In this document: piece by piece, positions 26,975-35,452 of the stretch
Layout: each line of letters starts with the position of its first letter
How positions within the stretch are numbered: position 1 is the stretch's first letter
From: Sporosarcina koreensis
GTDB taxonomy: Bacteria; Bacillota; Bacilli; Bacillales_A; Planococcaceae
Assembly (NCBI RefSeq): GCF_001531445.1
Contig: NZ_LQYA01000004.1
Span: 62,001 to 126,000, forward strand
DNA: 64,000 nt
Direction of reading: 5' to 3'
Made by a program: the position numbers and the translations under genes
The notes under the pieces: generated by a model
Told to the model about the DNA's origin: nothing
What the model saw: only the letters and a program-made list of their open reading frames with translations
Databases searched by the model: none

Positions 26975-27167
26975 ATTGAAACACTCCTTCCATAATTGGG
27001 TATTTTACAATTAAGAGTAAATGAAATGCTACTATTTCGAAATATGCATGAAGCACCAATTAACAAACCATGGTTTTAGTTTCATATATTTCAATCTTAT
27101 CCGAGGGATAACTATCCATCTTCCCTCTTTGAAACTTTCTCCGAACAATCCAGTTAGGTTAAATGCC

Positions 27168-27231
27168 CCAAAATGACAATAACTTTTGGGAAATGATCGA
27201 TATCTTTCGGGAAATAACCGGTAACTCCCCG
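27168..27231. repeat. Dispersed GAAATGATCGAT array, locus 2
   Basis: AAATGA or AAATAA recurs at 27171, 27191 and 27212 (steps 20 and 21). The units match those at 15105. It lies beyond the terminator of the membrane-anchored protein gene. Confidence 0.82.
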
Positions 27232-27249
27232 ACACCCTCTTTTCCGACG

Positions 27250-27287
27250 AAAAACCGCTCCAGTCACATTCGACTGAAGCGGTTTTT
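27250..27287 (-). terminator. Terminator of the membrane-anchored protein gene
   Basis: AAAAACCGCT, CAGTC pair with GACTG, AGCGGTTTTT around a small loop. The hairpin abuts the stop codon. Confidence 0.85.
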
Positions 27288-27712
27288 CATTTAAACAACT
27301 CTTTATACGCCAACGCCTTCAATGCAAGCATCTCTTCGTCCGTCAGCCTGCTTTGGATTTTATCGAACAGTGCTTGTTGCTCGGACGCCGTCATGCCTTG
27401 CCTTGCTTGGATTTGTATGTCGTTAATTTCACTGAGATCAAATTTCTTCAGCAAGACGCGGGTCGCTTCCTCTTTCGTTTGGAATGGCAGCTTTGAGCTG
27501 TCCACGTTTTTCCCTTCTTCAATAAATGCGCGCAATTCAGGGTCATTTTGGACTTCTTTTTTAATGTTTTCCAGTTCGCCGCTTGCATCAAGCTCCGCAG
27601 CAACTTGGCCCATCACCTCGTCGGCAATGTACTTCGTGCCGAAATGATAGACGCCGAATGCTATAAAGGCAAGTACTATGACGGTTCCAACCAAAAATTT
27701 AAATGCTTTCAT
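27287..27712 (-). CDS. Membrane-anchored protein of unknown function
   Basis: 141 residues. One N-terminal membrane segment (MKAFKFLVGTVIVLAFIAFG) is followed by a soluble, helix-rich, mostly acidic region with two parts: DPELRAFIEEGKNVDSSKLPFQTKEEA and a C-terminal helical pair with LTDEEMLALKALAYKELF. I do not recognise a named family. The ATG at 27712 has GAGGTG six bases upstream; a GTG three codons earlier overlaps that site. Monocistronic. Confidence 0.7.
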   Translation of the reverse strand: MKAFKFLVGTVIVLAFIAFGVYHFGTKYIADEVMGQVAAELDASGELENIKKEVQNDPELRAFIEEGKNVDSSKLPFQTKEEATRVLLKKFDLSEINDIQIQARQGMTASEQQALFDKIQSRLTDEEMLALKALAYKELFK

Positions 27713-27768
27713 CTGATTCACCTCTACTTCCGTTCAGTGTCGTCTTTTCCGGCCGCCCTTAAACATCG

Positions 27769-30700
27769 CTAAACCTGTAACAAATCCAATATATCTTCCT
27801 CCGTCAATGAACCCATCTCCGCATCAATGACTTCGCCGATCAAATTCCTTTTCCTCTCCTGCAGCTCATTCATTTTATCCTCCACCGTTCCACGTGCAAC
27901 GAGCTTGATGACGTGGACAGCTTGCTTTTGGCCGATCCGATGAGCACGGTCTGCCGCTTGTTCTTCGACCGCCGGGTTCCACCATAGGTCATATAATATG
28001 ACGGTGTCTGCCCCTGTTAGGTTCAATCCAGTTCCGCCCGCTTTCAATGAAATCAAAAACAGATCACGCTCACCTGCATTGAAGCGATTGCATAATTCCA
28101 ACCGTTCTTCTGAAGGCGTCTGCCCGTCCAAATAAAAGAAAGGCATCCCTTCCATCGCCAAATCCTTGCCGATGATGTCGAGCATTTTTGTGAACTGCGA
28201 GAAAATCAGCACCCGCCTTCCCGCACGCCTCGATTCCTCAAGCAATTGCTTCAACTGCTCATATTTCGCGGACCTTCCTTCATAGCCATCGACGAACAAC
28301 ACCGGGTGGCAACAGATTTGCCGCAATCTCGTCAGACCCGCCAGAATCCTGATTTTATTCTTCCGCAATGTATCCTTATCCAAATGCCACAGCGTATCAT
28401 GCCGCAGCTTTGCCAAGTAAGCAGCGTAGAGCTCCTTCTGTTCAGGCATCAACTCCGACGACTCAATCGACTCAACCTTATCCGGCAGCTCCTCAAGCAC
28501 ATCCTCTTTTACCCGTCGCAGCAAAAACGGGCGGATACGCCGCGCGACCGTTTTCCGCGACAACTCGCTGAATTCTCGCAAGCCCATGAACAACTCCGGA
28601 AAAACGACATGGAAAATCGACCATAATTCCTCCAAGGCATTTTCGATAGGCGTCCCCGTCAACGCAAACCGGTGGGTCGCCTGCAATTTCTTCACCGACC
28701 TTGCCGTTTGAGTGAACGGATTTTTGAACGCTTGCGCTTCATCGAAAAAGACGGTATGGAAATGCTGCTTTTCATACCATACGATATCCCGCCGTATCAA
28801 CGGATAGGAAGTAATCAGGACATCTTTTCCATCCGTATCAGCTTGTCGCTCAGCCCGCTCCTTTTTATTCCCATCCAACACAATGGCTTCAATTTCCGGC
28901 GCAAACTTCTTCAGCTCACTCAGCCAGTTGTATGTGAGAGAAGACGGACAAATGATTAGCGCCGGCCGCTTTTCATCCCGAATTTTCGGCAGTTCGGACA
29001 CGATGAACGCAATGCTTTGCAATGTCTTGCCGAGCCCCATATCATCCGCCAGCACCCCACCGACTCCGAATTCAGCGATTGTCTTCATCCATTGATAACC
29101 CGTTTTTTGATAATCGCGCAATACGGTTTCCAATGACGATGGGACATCCCACGCGGCAGTCTCGGGATGCAAGAGCCTTTCAAAAAACCGGCGAGCCGAC
29201 TCCTCAATGGAGAACATTTCATCTTCACCAACTATATCTAGGAAGTGTATTCCTCGGGTGATCGGCATATTTAATCCCTTTTCCAGTTCGTCCAGCTCTC
29301 CTGACACTTCATTCATAAAGCGTCGGATTTCCTCAAACTCCCTCGTTTCCAATGAAAGAAGGGCGCCGCTCCGCAATCGATAATATTTCCGTTTTTCTTC
29401 AAGCGCCTCGAGAATGCCGCGGATCTGCTTGTCCGGAATGCCATCCATGCTGAATTTGAACTCCAGCCAGTTCGTCCGGTCTTCGAACGCTTTCACGCGA
29501 ATGCGCGGTTTTGCGCTCCCCCTGAAAATCCGAATGCGAATCGCAGTCGTTGCATAGACACGCACAAGTTTCTCAAGCTTCGGAAGGATGTTGTAGAGGA
29601 ATTCATATTCCAATTCCTCGTTATGCAATAAATACCCTTCATCCATCTGGGCGAATGAACTTTCCTCCATTAACCGCAGGATTTCCTCTTCCTTTTCCAA
29701 ATCGCGGACCAACACGGAGCTTGCCGGCAACTCCCGTTCGACTAGAGGATTGATCGCGAGATGATCGTATTGGAATTCAAGACCTGCAAGCAATCGATTA
29801 TTCACCCGGTCGAGATACAGTTTCGCGTTCAACGGGGATTTCACAAGCTGATCCAACACCGTTTCATCGAGTTGAACTTCGCCGATCCTCCGTAAGCCCG
29901 GTACAACCTTTTCGATGAAAAAGCCGATTTGTTCGTTAGAGATCGGCAACTGGCGCGTACCTGACGATTCAACCATTTGCTTCAAATCAGCGAGCCGTTT
30001 GCAATCCTCGCCGGAAAATCGGAACAATTTCCCACTGCAAAGGACAAGGTTATAAGCCTGCAATACGAGGACATGTTCCAATCCGTCGATTTTCAAGAAA
30101 TGACCTGTTTTCGGTCTTTTGTAGAATTGGAACCTGACAGGCAATCCTGTTTCCGCAATACGGAAGTCAACCGCCCGATCGCTGCCGCTTTCCAACACAA
30201 CTTCAGGCGCTTCTTTCAAAACCGACAAAAGCTTTTCCCATGAAGCAGGAGGGATAATCAATGTTTGATGTCCGACTCCGTGGTAGGTGTATGCTCCGTT
30301 GTTGACCTCAATAAGCCGTTGCAAAACAGCATCCGCCTTCCGTTTGAAACAATGTAGACTGGTGTCAAACGTGAATGCGGAATTCAATTTGCTTGTACGT
30401 CCTTCATTCACATCCTCCAAAAACTGCCGGACATCTTCTACTGATACGCCTTCCACTTGCAGCTCAATGCCGAGCATATACCCTTTTCCAGTTCTAACTG
30501 GTAGCAAGGTGAACGCCAGCCCCAGCACTTCCCTATCTTCAAAATGAAGCTGATGCCCGCTCGGCCTCGGCTTGCTATCGAAAAGGGACAGCAAGCCTTC
30601 CGATAATCCCTGTTCAGTCGGCACTTCCATCTGTTCATTCACAGCAATCAATACAGCCGCCACATGTTGGCATTTGTATCGATAGAACGGAAGGGAGGGA

Positions 30701-30906
30701 CAACTGCATTCTGTGCGGATTTCCTTGCCGTTTTCACAATCAATCTCCACATGGAAGTTTTCTTTCCCCTCCACAATCGCTTTGCAATATATGTCGTTAT
30801 ATTGTTCCAAAATCACTTTCCCTGCACGGTAATACATCTCGCCCCGTTTGAACGAAACGGAGCCGCATAGATCTATGATTTTTTTGTGAGTTAAATGAAT
30901 GCTCAA
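27769..30906 (-). CDS. SNF2-family helicase/ATPase with SWIM zinc finger
   Basis: 1045 residues. A SWIM zinc finger sits near the start: C67-x-C69, C79-x-H81. The middle region fits the bacterial SNF2-associated domain, and the last 450 residues form the two RecA-like lobes: motif I DDMGLGKT, motif II DEAQ in VFFDEAQAFKNP, motif III LTGTPIEN, motif V GGTGLNLTGAD and motif VI AADRAHRIGQ. Such proteins translocate on DNA and probably remodel protein-DNA complexes or nascent transcripts. Single gene with a short leader. Role in this organism unknown. Confidence 0.9.
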   Translation of the reverse strand: MSIHLTHKKIIDLCGSVSFKRGEMYYRAGKVILEQYNDIYCKAIVEGKENFHVEIDCENGKEIRTECSCPSLPFYRYKCQHVAAVLIAVNEQMEVPTEQGLSEGLLSLFDSKPRPSGHQLHFEDREVLGLAFTLLPVRTGKGYMLGIELQVEGVSVEDVRQFLEDVNEGRTSKLNSAFTFDTSLHCFKRKADAVLQRLIEVNNGAYTYHGVGHQTLIIPPASWEKLLSVLKEAPEVVLESGSDRAVDFRIAETGLPVRFQFYKRPKTGHFLKIDGLEHVLVLQAYNLVLCSGKLFRFSGEDCKRLADLKQMVESSGTRQLPISNEQIGFFIEKVVPGLRRIGEVQLDETVLDQLVKSPLNAKLYLDRVNNRLLAGLEFQYDHLAINPLVERELPASSVLVRDLEKEEEILRLMEESSFAQMDEGYLLHNEELEYEFLYNILPKLEKLVRVYATTAIRIRIFRGSAKPRIRVKAFEDRTNWLEFKFSMDGIPDKQIRGILEALEEKRKYYRLRSGALLSLETREFEEIRRFMNEVSGELDELEKGLNMPITRGIHFLDIVGEDEMFSIEESARRFFERLLHPETAAWDVPSSLETVLRDYQKTGYQWMKTIAEFGVGGVLADDMGLGKTLQSIAFIVSELPKIRDEKRPALIICPSSLTYNWLSELKKFAPEIEAIVLDGNKKERAERQADTDGKDVLITSYPLIRRDIVWYEKQHFHTVFFDEAQAFKNPFTQTARSVKKLQATHRFALTGTPIENALEELWSIFHVVFPELFMGLREFSELSRKTVARRIRPFLLRRVKEDVLEELPDKVESIESSELMPEQKELYAAYLAKLRHDTLWHLDKDTLRKNKIRILAGLTRLRQICCHPVLFVDGYEGRSAKYEQLKQLLEESRRAGRRVLIFSQFTKMLDIIGKDLAMEGMPFFYLDGQTPSEERLELCNRFNAGERDLFLISLKAGGTGLNLTGADTVILYDLWWNPAVEEQAADRAHRIGQKQAVHVIKLVARGTVEDKMNELQERKRNLIGEVIDAEMGSLTEEDILDLLQV

Positions 30907-30997
30907 TTCGTTCGTCTCCTTCCGGGAACCATCACACTAATTCTATTTTATCACTCAAACCGCGGTCCGGGTTTCATCAACCGAATGAGTCAAAGGT

Positions 30998-31045
30998 TCC
31001 GAAATGACAATATATCTTGGGAAATGATCGAAAAGTTTTCGTGGA
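30998..31045. repeat. Dispersed GAAATGATCGAT array, locus 3
   Basis: GAAATGACAATATATCTTGG is followed directly by GAAATGATCGA, a 20-bp step; a looser unit precedes. The first unit differs from that at 15105 at few positions. Confidence 0.8.
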
Positions 31046-31069
31046 GGATCTGTAACGATGCTTTTGTGC

Positions 31070-31108
31070 AAAAACCGCTGCAGTCACGTAAGACTGCAGC
31101 GGTTTTTT
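31070..31108 (-). terminator. Terminator of the short Rpn-tail-like gene
   Basis: AAAAACCGCTGCAGTC pairs perfectly with GACTGCAGCGGTTTTTT. Confidence 0.88.
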
Positions 31109-31124
31109 ACTGTTACGAAAACCT

Positions 31125-31310
31125 TCATTGCCAGTTTTCTAAAATAATGGCTTCAATTTCATTAGTTGTCAGCCTTGTCACCAAGGCTATTGTTTCCGTG
31201 GAGAAAGCCAAGCCATGCATTGTCAGCACTGTGGAAACCTTCTCTTGGCGGATGCCTTGATTCAATCCCTTCAAGCGGGCCTCCTCCAATTCCTCTTTCC
31301 AATTCTGCAT
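31125..31310 (-). CDS. Short protein resembling the C-terminal tail of Rpn/PD-(D/E)XK transposase-like nucleases
   Basis: 61 residues from an ATG at 31310 preceded by GGGAGGGAG. WKEELEEARLKGLNQGIRQEK followed by a helix-turn-helix-like end (HGLAFSTETIALVTRLTTNEIEAII) is the tail pattern seen after the nuclease domain in Rpn-family recombination-promoting nucleases. No nuclease domain remains upstream. It may be a leftover fragment that still has its own ribosome site and terminator, or an independent small DNA-binding protein. No other traces of the parent gene are visible in the flanks. Confidence 0.55.
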   Translation of the reverse strand: MQNWKEELEEARLKGLNQGIRQEKVSTVLTMHGLAFSTETIALVTRLTTNEIEAIILENWQ

Positions 31311-31503
31311 TTGACTCCCTCCCTTCAACTATATGATAGTTCCTTCCATCACTATAAAACAAACGTTCCCATTAATCAATAAAACTGTTTTTCAATTCTG
31401 AAGAAAAAACAGAGACAGATTATTCGCCTTGACGGGCCTTGTCTTATTCACTCCCCCAAAAATGCAAACACGGATAACGGTTGAATAGGCATCCTTTGCA
31501 TGT

Positions 31504-31538
31504 AAAAAAACGGCAGCATCCTCTACACGCTGCCGTTT
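31504..31538 (-). terminator. Terminator of the GGDEF/small-protein operon
   Basis: AAACGGCAGC pairs with GCTGCCGTTT and is followed on the minus strand by seven T. Confidence 0.85.
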
Positions 31539-31542
31539 ACAA

Positions 31543-31719
31543 TCAAAGCTCCTGATAATCCTTCATGAACCTTCCGCTTTCCTTCACTTCGGAGTGGTAC
31601 AATGCCTTCAAGGCAAAACTCTTCTCCAATTCGTGTTCCTTCATAATCTGTTTGAGCCGCTTCGTCAATTCCGCGTTGTTTTTCACAAGCAGTTCCATTT
31701 TCGACTTCGAATATTGCAT
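31543..31719 (-). CDS. 58-residue small protein downstream of the diguanylate cyclase
   Basis: I translated this from an ATG at 31719: it begins MQYSKSKMELLVKNNAELTK and ends RFMKDYQEL. It is basic, helical and soluble, with a likely amphipathic helix in the first 40 residues. The ribosome site GAGGAGG eight bases upstream is nearly ideal. The gene begins 20 bp after the GGDEF stop with no terminator between, and a terminator follows it, so both are on one mRNA. Function unknown. Confidence 0.7.
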   Translation of the reverse strand: MQYSKSKMELLVKNNAELTKRLKQIMKEHELEKSFALKALYHSEVKESGRFMKDYQEL

Positions 31720-31738
31720 AATCGTGTCCTCCTCGCTC

Positions 31739-33307
31739 TTATTTCATCAGTGTAGCACATTCAACCGTCCGATTACGTCCCGCCCGTTTCGCTTCATAGA
31801 GACATTGGTCGGCCAACTCCAACAGTTCCGCAGGATGTGTCCCGTCTTTAGGGTATGTAGCCATACCAATGGAAATGGTCACTACTTCTCCGCAAGGACT
31901 GATTGTGCTTTCCAGTTTTTTACGTAATCGTTCCGCGATATGAAATGCGGCACTCTGATCGGTTTCCGGCAATAGGATGACGAACTCCTCACCACCGAAC
32001 CGGCAGCAAATATCCTCTTTCCTAGTTACCTCAAGCATTGACTCAGCCAAGTACTTCAATACTTCATCCCCCACGGCATGTCCGTATGTATCGTTCACAC
32101 GTTTGAATTTATCAATATCAAATATGAGCACTGCATAAGGGATTTCTTGCTCTGTCCAAGTTTTCAAATGTGCATCCATCGCCCGGCGATTCATCAATTT
32201 TGTCAGTGGATCGATTGTTGATTGGTGAATAAAGAAGTTCACTCGGTCCTGGAAGAAATTCAAGCTATAATTCAATGCCTTCTTCAATTGAATGGCTTCA
32301 TAATACCAAGCACGCACTTTGTTAATCTTCTCTTCTTGGTTATTCTCCGTGCTGGATTCCGCATAAGATGCTAGTTTTGTTAATGGATTTGCAATTTGAT
32401 GGGCAATATATAAAATAACAAGCAAGGAAATGACTAAAAAAGGAATCGTCATCTTAGCCATTTCTTTTATCATCACGACAGACGGGGCCAAGGATTCCTC
32501 CTTTGATCGTTGCGTCACTACACCCCAGTTCGTAATTTGCAACGATGCATAGCCAGCCAGCATTTCGACGTCCTTTGTATTTACGACTTCCATTGCACCA
32601 CTTCTGCCTACTAATAGTTGCTGCACGACGGGATTCTCCAAAACAATATCATTTACACGTTCTTGATTTTGGTGATAAATGATTCTTCCGCTTTGATCGA
32701 CAACATAGACATACGAACCATTCTCATAAAAGTGTTCTCCCAAAACTTCCTGAAGGATATTGTCCTCCTTCAAATAAATTGTTCCGCCGATTAAACCAAG
32801 ATATCTCCCGTTCTCGTCAAAAATCGGGTGAGAGATGAAAATGATCAATCGGCCTGTAAGTCCGACATACGGCTGCGAGATATAGGCTTCACGCTTCTTA
32901 AGCGCTTCCTTACCGCCTTTCGAGTCTAACTTTTTCCCCATCAGATCCAATGTTTGAGGAGAAGTTGACAAGATTTCACCTTCCTTATCAACGATTAAAA
33001 CTGAATTGAATGTATTCGTCTGTTCTTTCAACCGGTTCGTTTCAGGAATCAGATATTCATCAACATATTCCGGACTCATATATGGAGAAAGATGCTTTGC
33101 GCTTACTTTTAGGGTTTGCAATGTAGAAGAAAAAAAAGAATCCGTTGACTTTGCCATTTTTTCCGCGTAAGCGCGGTTCGTTTCCAAAGTACCATCAATC
33201 AAGGACTGCTGCTCCGCACGATAACCTGATATAATGCTGGCCGCCAGTGTCAGTACTACTGATAACAACGCAACCAGTCCTATTAAATACTTCAAAGACA
33301 GCCTCAT
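31739..33307 (-). CDS. Membrane diguanylate cyclase with Cache sensor and GGDEF domain
   Basis: 522 residues: an N-terminal membrane helix, an extracellular Cache-type sensor (about 30-280, with GLTGRLIIFISHPIFDENGRYLGLIGG), a second membrane helix (IPFLVISLLVILYIAHQIA), a short HAMP-like linker, and a GGDEF domain. The catalytic site is intact as FGGEEF, and RKED five residues before it is a match to the RxxD inhibitory site, so product feedback is expected. Makes c-di-GMP in response to an extracellular ligand. The ATG at 33307 follows GAGGAG; the TTG three codons earlier overlaps that site. Co-transcribed with the 58-residue gene. Confidence 0.87.
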   Translation of the reverse strand: MRLSLKYLIGLVALLSVVLTLAASIISGYRAEQQSLIDGTLETNRAYAEKMAKSTDSFFSSTLQTLKVSAKHLSPYMSPEYVDEYLIPETNRLKEQTNTFNSVLIVDKEGEILSTSPQTLDLMGKKLDSKGGKEALKKREAYISQPYVGLTGRLIIFISHPIFDENGRYLGLIGGTIYLKEDNILQEVLGEHFYENGSYVYVVDQSGRIIYHQNQERVNDIVLENPVVQQLLVGRSGAMEVVNTKDVEMLAGYASLQITNWGVVTQRSKEESLAPSVVMIKEMAKMTIPFLVISLLVILYIAHQIANPLTKLASYAESSTENNQEEKINKVRAWYYEAIQLKKALNYSLNFFQDRVNFFIHQSTIDPLTKLMNRRAMDAHLKTWTEQEIPYAVLIFDIDKFKRVNDTYGHAVGDEVLKYLAESMLEVTRKEDICCRFGGEEFVILLPETDQSAAFHIAERLRKKLESTISPCGEVVTISIGMATYPKDGTHPAELLELADQCLYEAKRAGRNRTVECATLMK

Positions 33308-33406
33308 TGCGACCAATCTCCTCTGCTAAAAATAAAATCTTTATCCATCATATCATCTATACACGTGCCGAACACCCTTATATTGGAATATACTTTGCTT
33401 TTCGAG

Positions 33407-33435
33407 TTGACGAACAGGGAAAAATGATGTAAATT
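33407..33435 (+). promoter_or_regulatory. Candidate promoter of guaC
   Basis: TTGACG and TAAATT are separated by 17 bp. Three CGAAC cores (33369, 33411 and 33445) lie in the same region; CGAAC is the heart of the Bacillus PurR box, and guaC is under PurR in B. subtilis, but the inverted spacing of a classical PurBox pair is not seen here. Confidence 0.45.
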
Positions 33436-33496
33436 ACAAAAGTACGAACGTTTATATCTAATTAAAAAATATTATTCGCCTTTAGGAGTGTAATGA

Positions 33497-34480
33497 ATGG
33501 ATACAGTATTTGATTATGAAGATATTCAATTGATTCCCGCTAAATGTATTGTGAATAGTCGCTCAGAGTGTGACACGTCCGTCACGTTAGGTAAACATAA
33601 ATTCGCATTGCCGGTCGTACCTGCAAATATGCAGACGATCATTGATGAAAAGATTGCCATCCAGTTGGCGGAAGGCGGTTATTTCTACGTCATGCACCGT
33701 TTCAATCCAGAGACACGTGCCGATTTCATTAAAGATATGCATGCCCGTGGTTTGATTGCGTCAATCAGCGTTGGTGTCAAAGAGGAAGAATACGGTTTTG
33801 TCGAGCAATTGGCTGCTGATCAGCTTATCCCTGACTACGTGACGATCGATATTGCACACGGCCATTCAAATGCAGTCATCCGCATGATCCAACATTTGAA
33901 AAAGCATTTACCCGAAACATTCGTCATCGCAGGCAATGTCGGTACGCCGGAAGCAGTTCGCGAGCTTGAAAATGCTGGTGCGGATGCTACTAAAGTAGGC
34001 ATCGGGCCAGGGAAAGTTTGCATCACGAAAATCAAAACAGGTTTCGGAACTGGCGGATGGCAGTTAGCTGCACTCCGCTGGTGCGCAAAAGCCGCTTCAA
34101 AGCCGATCATCGCTGACGGCGGCATCCGTACGCATGGAGACATCGCGAAATCGGTTCGGTTCGGCGCTTCCATGGTCATGATCGGTTCGCTATTTGCCGG
34201 ACACGAAGAATCCCCAGGCAAGACGATCGAAGTCGACGGCAAGCTGTTCAAGGAGTATTTCGGATCTGCATCGGAATACCAAAAGGGTGAAAAGAAAAAC
34301 GTTGAAGGTAAAAAAATGCATGTGGAATACAAAGGGAAGCTGCAGGACACATTGACTGAAATGCAGCAGGACCTCCAATCGTCCATCTCCTACGCGGGCG
34401 GAACGAAATTGGATGCCATCCGTAACGTTGACTATGTAATCGTTAAGAATTCCATCTTCAATGGGGATAAGGCTTATTAA
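33497..34480 (+). CDS. guaC: GMP reductase
   Basis: 327 residues. [23 protein letters not shown] is the Firmicutes GuaC N-terminus; the catalytic loop is [11 protein letters not shown] with the active cysteine; [15 protein letters not shown] and [12 protein letters not shown] are the phosphate-binding motifs. There is no CBS pair, which separates it from IMP dehydrogenase. The enzyme reduces GMP to IMP with NADPH, in purine salvage. Taking GTG-free start at the ATG with TAGGAGTG upstream. Monocistronic. Confidence 0.93.
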   Translation: MDTVFDYEDIQLIPAKCIVNSRSECDTSVTLGKHKFALPVVPANMQTIIDEKIAIQLAEGGYFYVMHRFNPETRADFIKDMHARGLIASISVGVKEEEYGFVEQLAADQLIPDYVTIDIAHGHSNAVIRMIQHLKKHLPETFVIAGNVGTPEAVRELENAGADATKVGIGPGKVCITKIKTGFGTGGWQLAALRWCAKAASKPIIADGGIRTHGDIAKSVRFGASMVMIGSLFAGHEESPGKTIEVDGKLFKEYFGSASEYQKGEKKNVEGKKMHVEYKGKLQDTLTEMQQDLQSSISYAGGTKLDAIRNVDYVIVKNSIFNGDKAY

Positions 34481-34481
34481 T

Positions 34482-34518
34482 AAACAGAAGGGCTGGCGGC
34501 ATGCCAGCCCTTCTGTTT
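34482..34518. terminator. Bidirectional terminator after guaC
   Basis: AACAGAAGGGCTGGC pairs perfectly with GCCAGCCCTTCTGTT. The permease gene on the other strand ends 5 bp away. Confidence 0.85.
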
Positions 34519-34522
34519 ATGT

Positions 34523-35233
34523 TTACGTGCTAATAAGTAAGTAAACCCCCGTAAATAATAAAATGATATACATGAAGATGCGGAAGCCGGTTTGATTGAC
34601 CTTCAGGAATAAATACTGACCCGCGTAGAGGCCAAGCCAAACGAGCGGCAAAGCGAGAAGGCTCGATTTCCATACGGTCGTACTCGTACCCGCGAAGACG
34701 ATCTGGATGAGCAAACTGATGGAATAGATGAATAAATAATAAACGAGCGTCGTGCCGCGCAATGTCTCTTTCGCCGTGTCCGTGCCTGAAAAATAAAGCA
34801 GCAATGGCGGTCCCGGCATGCCGATGCTCGTCGTCAAGGATCCGGCAACTCCACCGATGGCAACGTCCCTGTTTGGTGTTTGTTTAATCCTCAACTTGAG
34901 CAGCAAAAGGGCTGTCAATAGAAGGATGACAATTCCGATGCCCAACTTCAATTTCGGAATATCGACGAGCAGAAACACAATGATTCCTAGCGGCAACCCG
35001 ATAAAGCTTCCGCCGATGAACCGCCTCAACACGCCTCTGTCAATATCCGTCCTCACTTTGCGGTACATTGCCAGTGAAATGACCAATGATAGAAGCAGAT
35101 TGATCTGGATGGCGTCTCGCGCGTCAAATAATAATAGAAGAAACGGCGTCGCGACGATGGAGAAGCCGAACCCGGTCCCCGTCTGGAGGATGGAGGCCAG
35201 TAGTATAATTGCGATGAATATAAGAATGTCCAA
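34523..35233 (-). CDS. TSUP (TauE/SafE) family permease
   Basis: About 236 residues with seven or eight hydrophobic segments. LQTGTGFGFSIVATPFLLLL is the first TSUP motif and SLTTSIGMPGPPLLLYF the second, repeating the G-x-G-x-G-hydrophobic pattern typical of the family. Members export sulfite, sulfoacetate or other small anions; the substrate here is unknown. I prefer the TTG at 35233, because GTGGGG lies six bases before it; a GTG at 35245 falls in that ribosome site. Monocistronic, convergent with guaC. Confidence 0.8.
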   Translation of the reverse strand: MDILIFIAIILLASILQTGTGFGFSIVATPFLLLLFDARDAIQINLLLSLVISLAMYRKVRTDIDRGVLRRFIGGSFIGLPLGIIVFLLVDIPKLKLGIGIVILLLTALLLLKLRIKQTPNRDVAIGGVAGSLTTSIGMPGPPLLLYFSGTDTAKETLRGTTLVYYLFIYSISLLIQIVFAGTSTTVWKSSLLALPLVWLGLYAGQYLFLKVNQTGFRIFMYIILLFTGVYLLIST

Positions 35234-35452
35234 TAGAATCCCCACTTTTATGTAGTACGTTTCTCCATTTTACCATTTCTCCGACACAAAAAAAGGAAAC
35301 ATTCCAAAAGTTATAGATGTTTTTATTCGCAAATCAATCAAACGCAGTCGCAACACCACTTCCTCCGACCATCCACCAAATCCCATGGATAACCTGCCAA
35401 TCAAAAGGGTATATATGTCATACCGCCACTACATAATTTTGGAGGGATTGGC

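Noticed and set aside
27032-27235. A minus-strand frame of 67 codons
   Set aside because: It runs through the GAAATGATCGAT array (repeated FPERYRSFP-like residues) and has no ribosome site.
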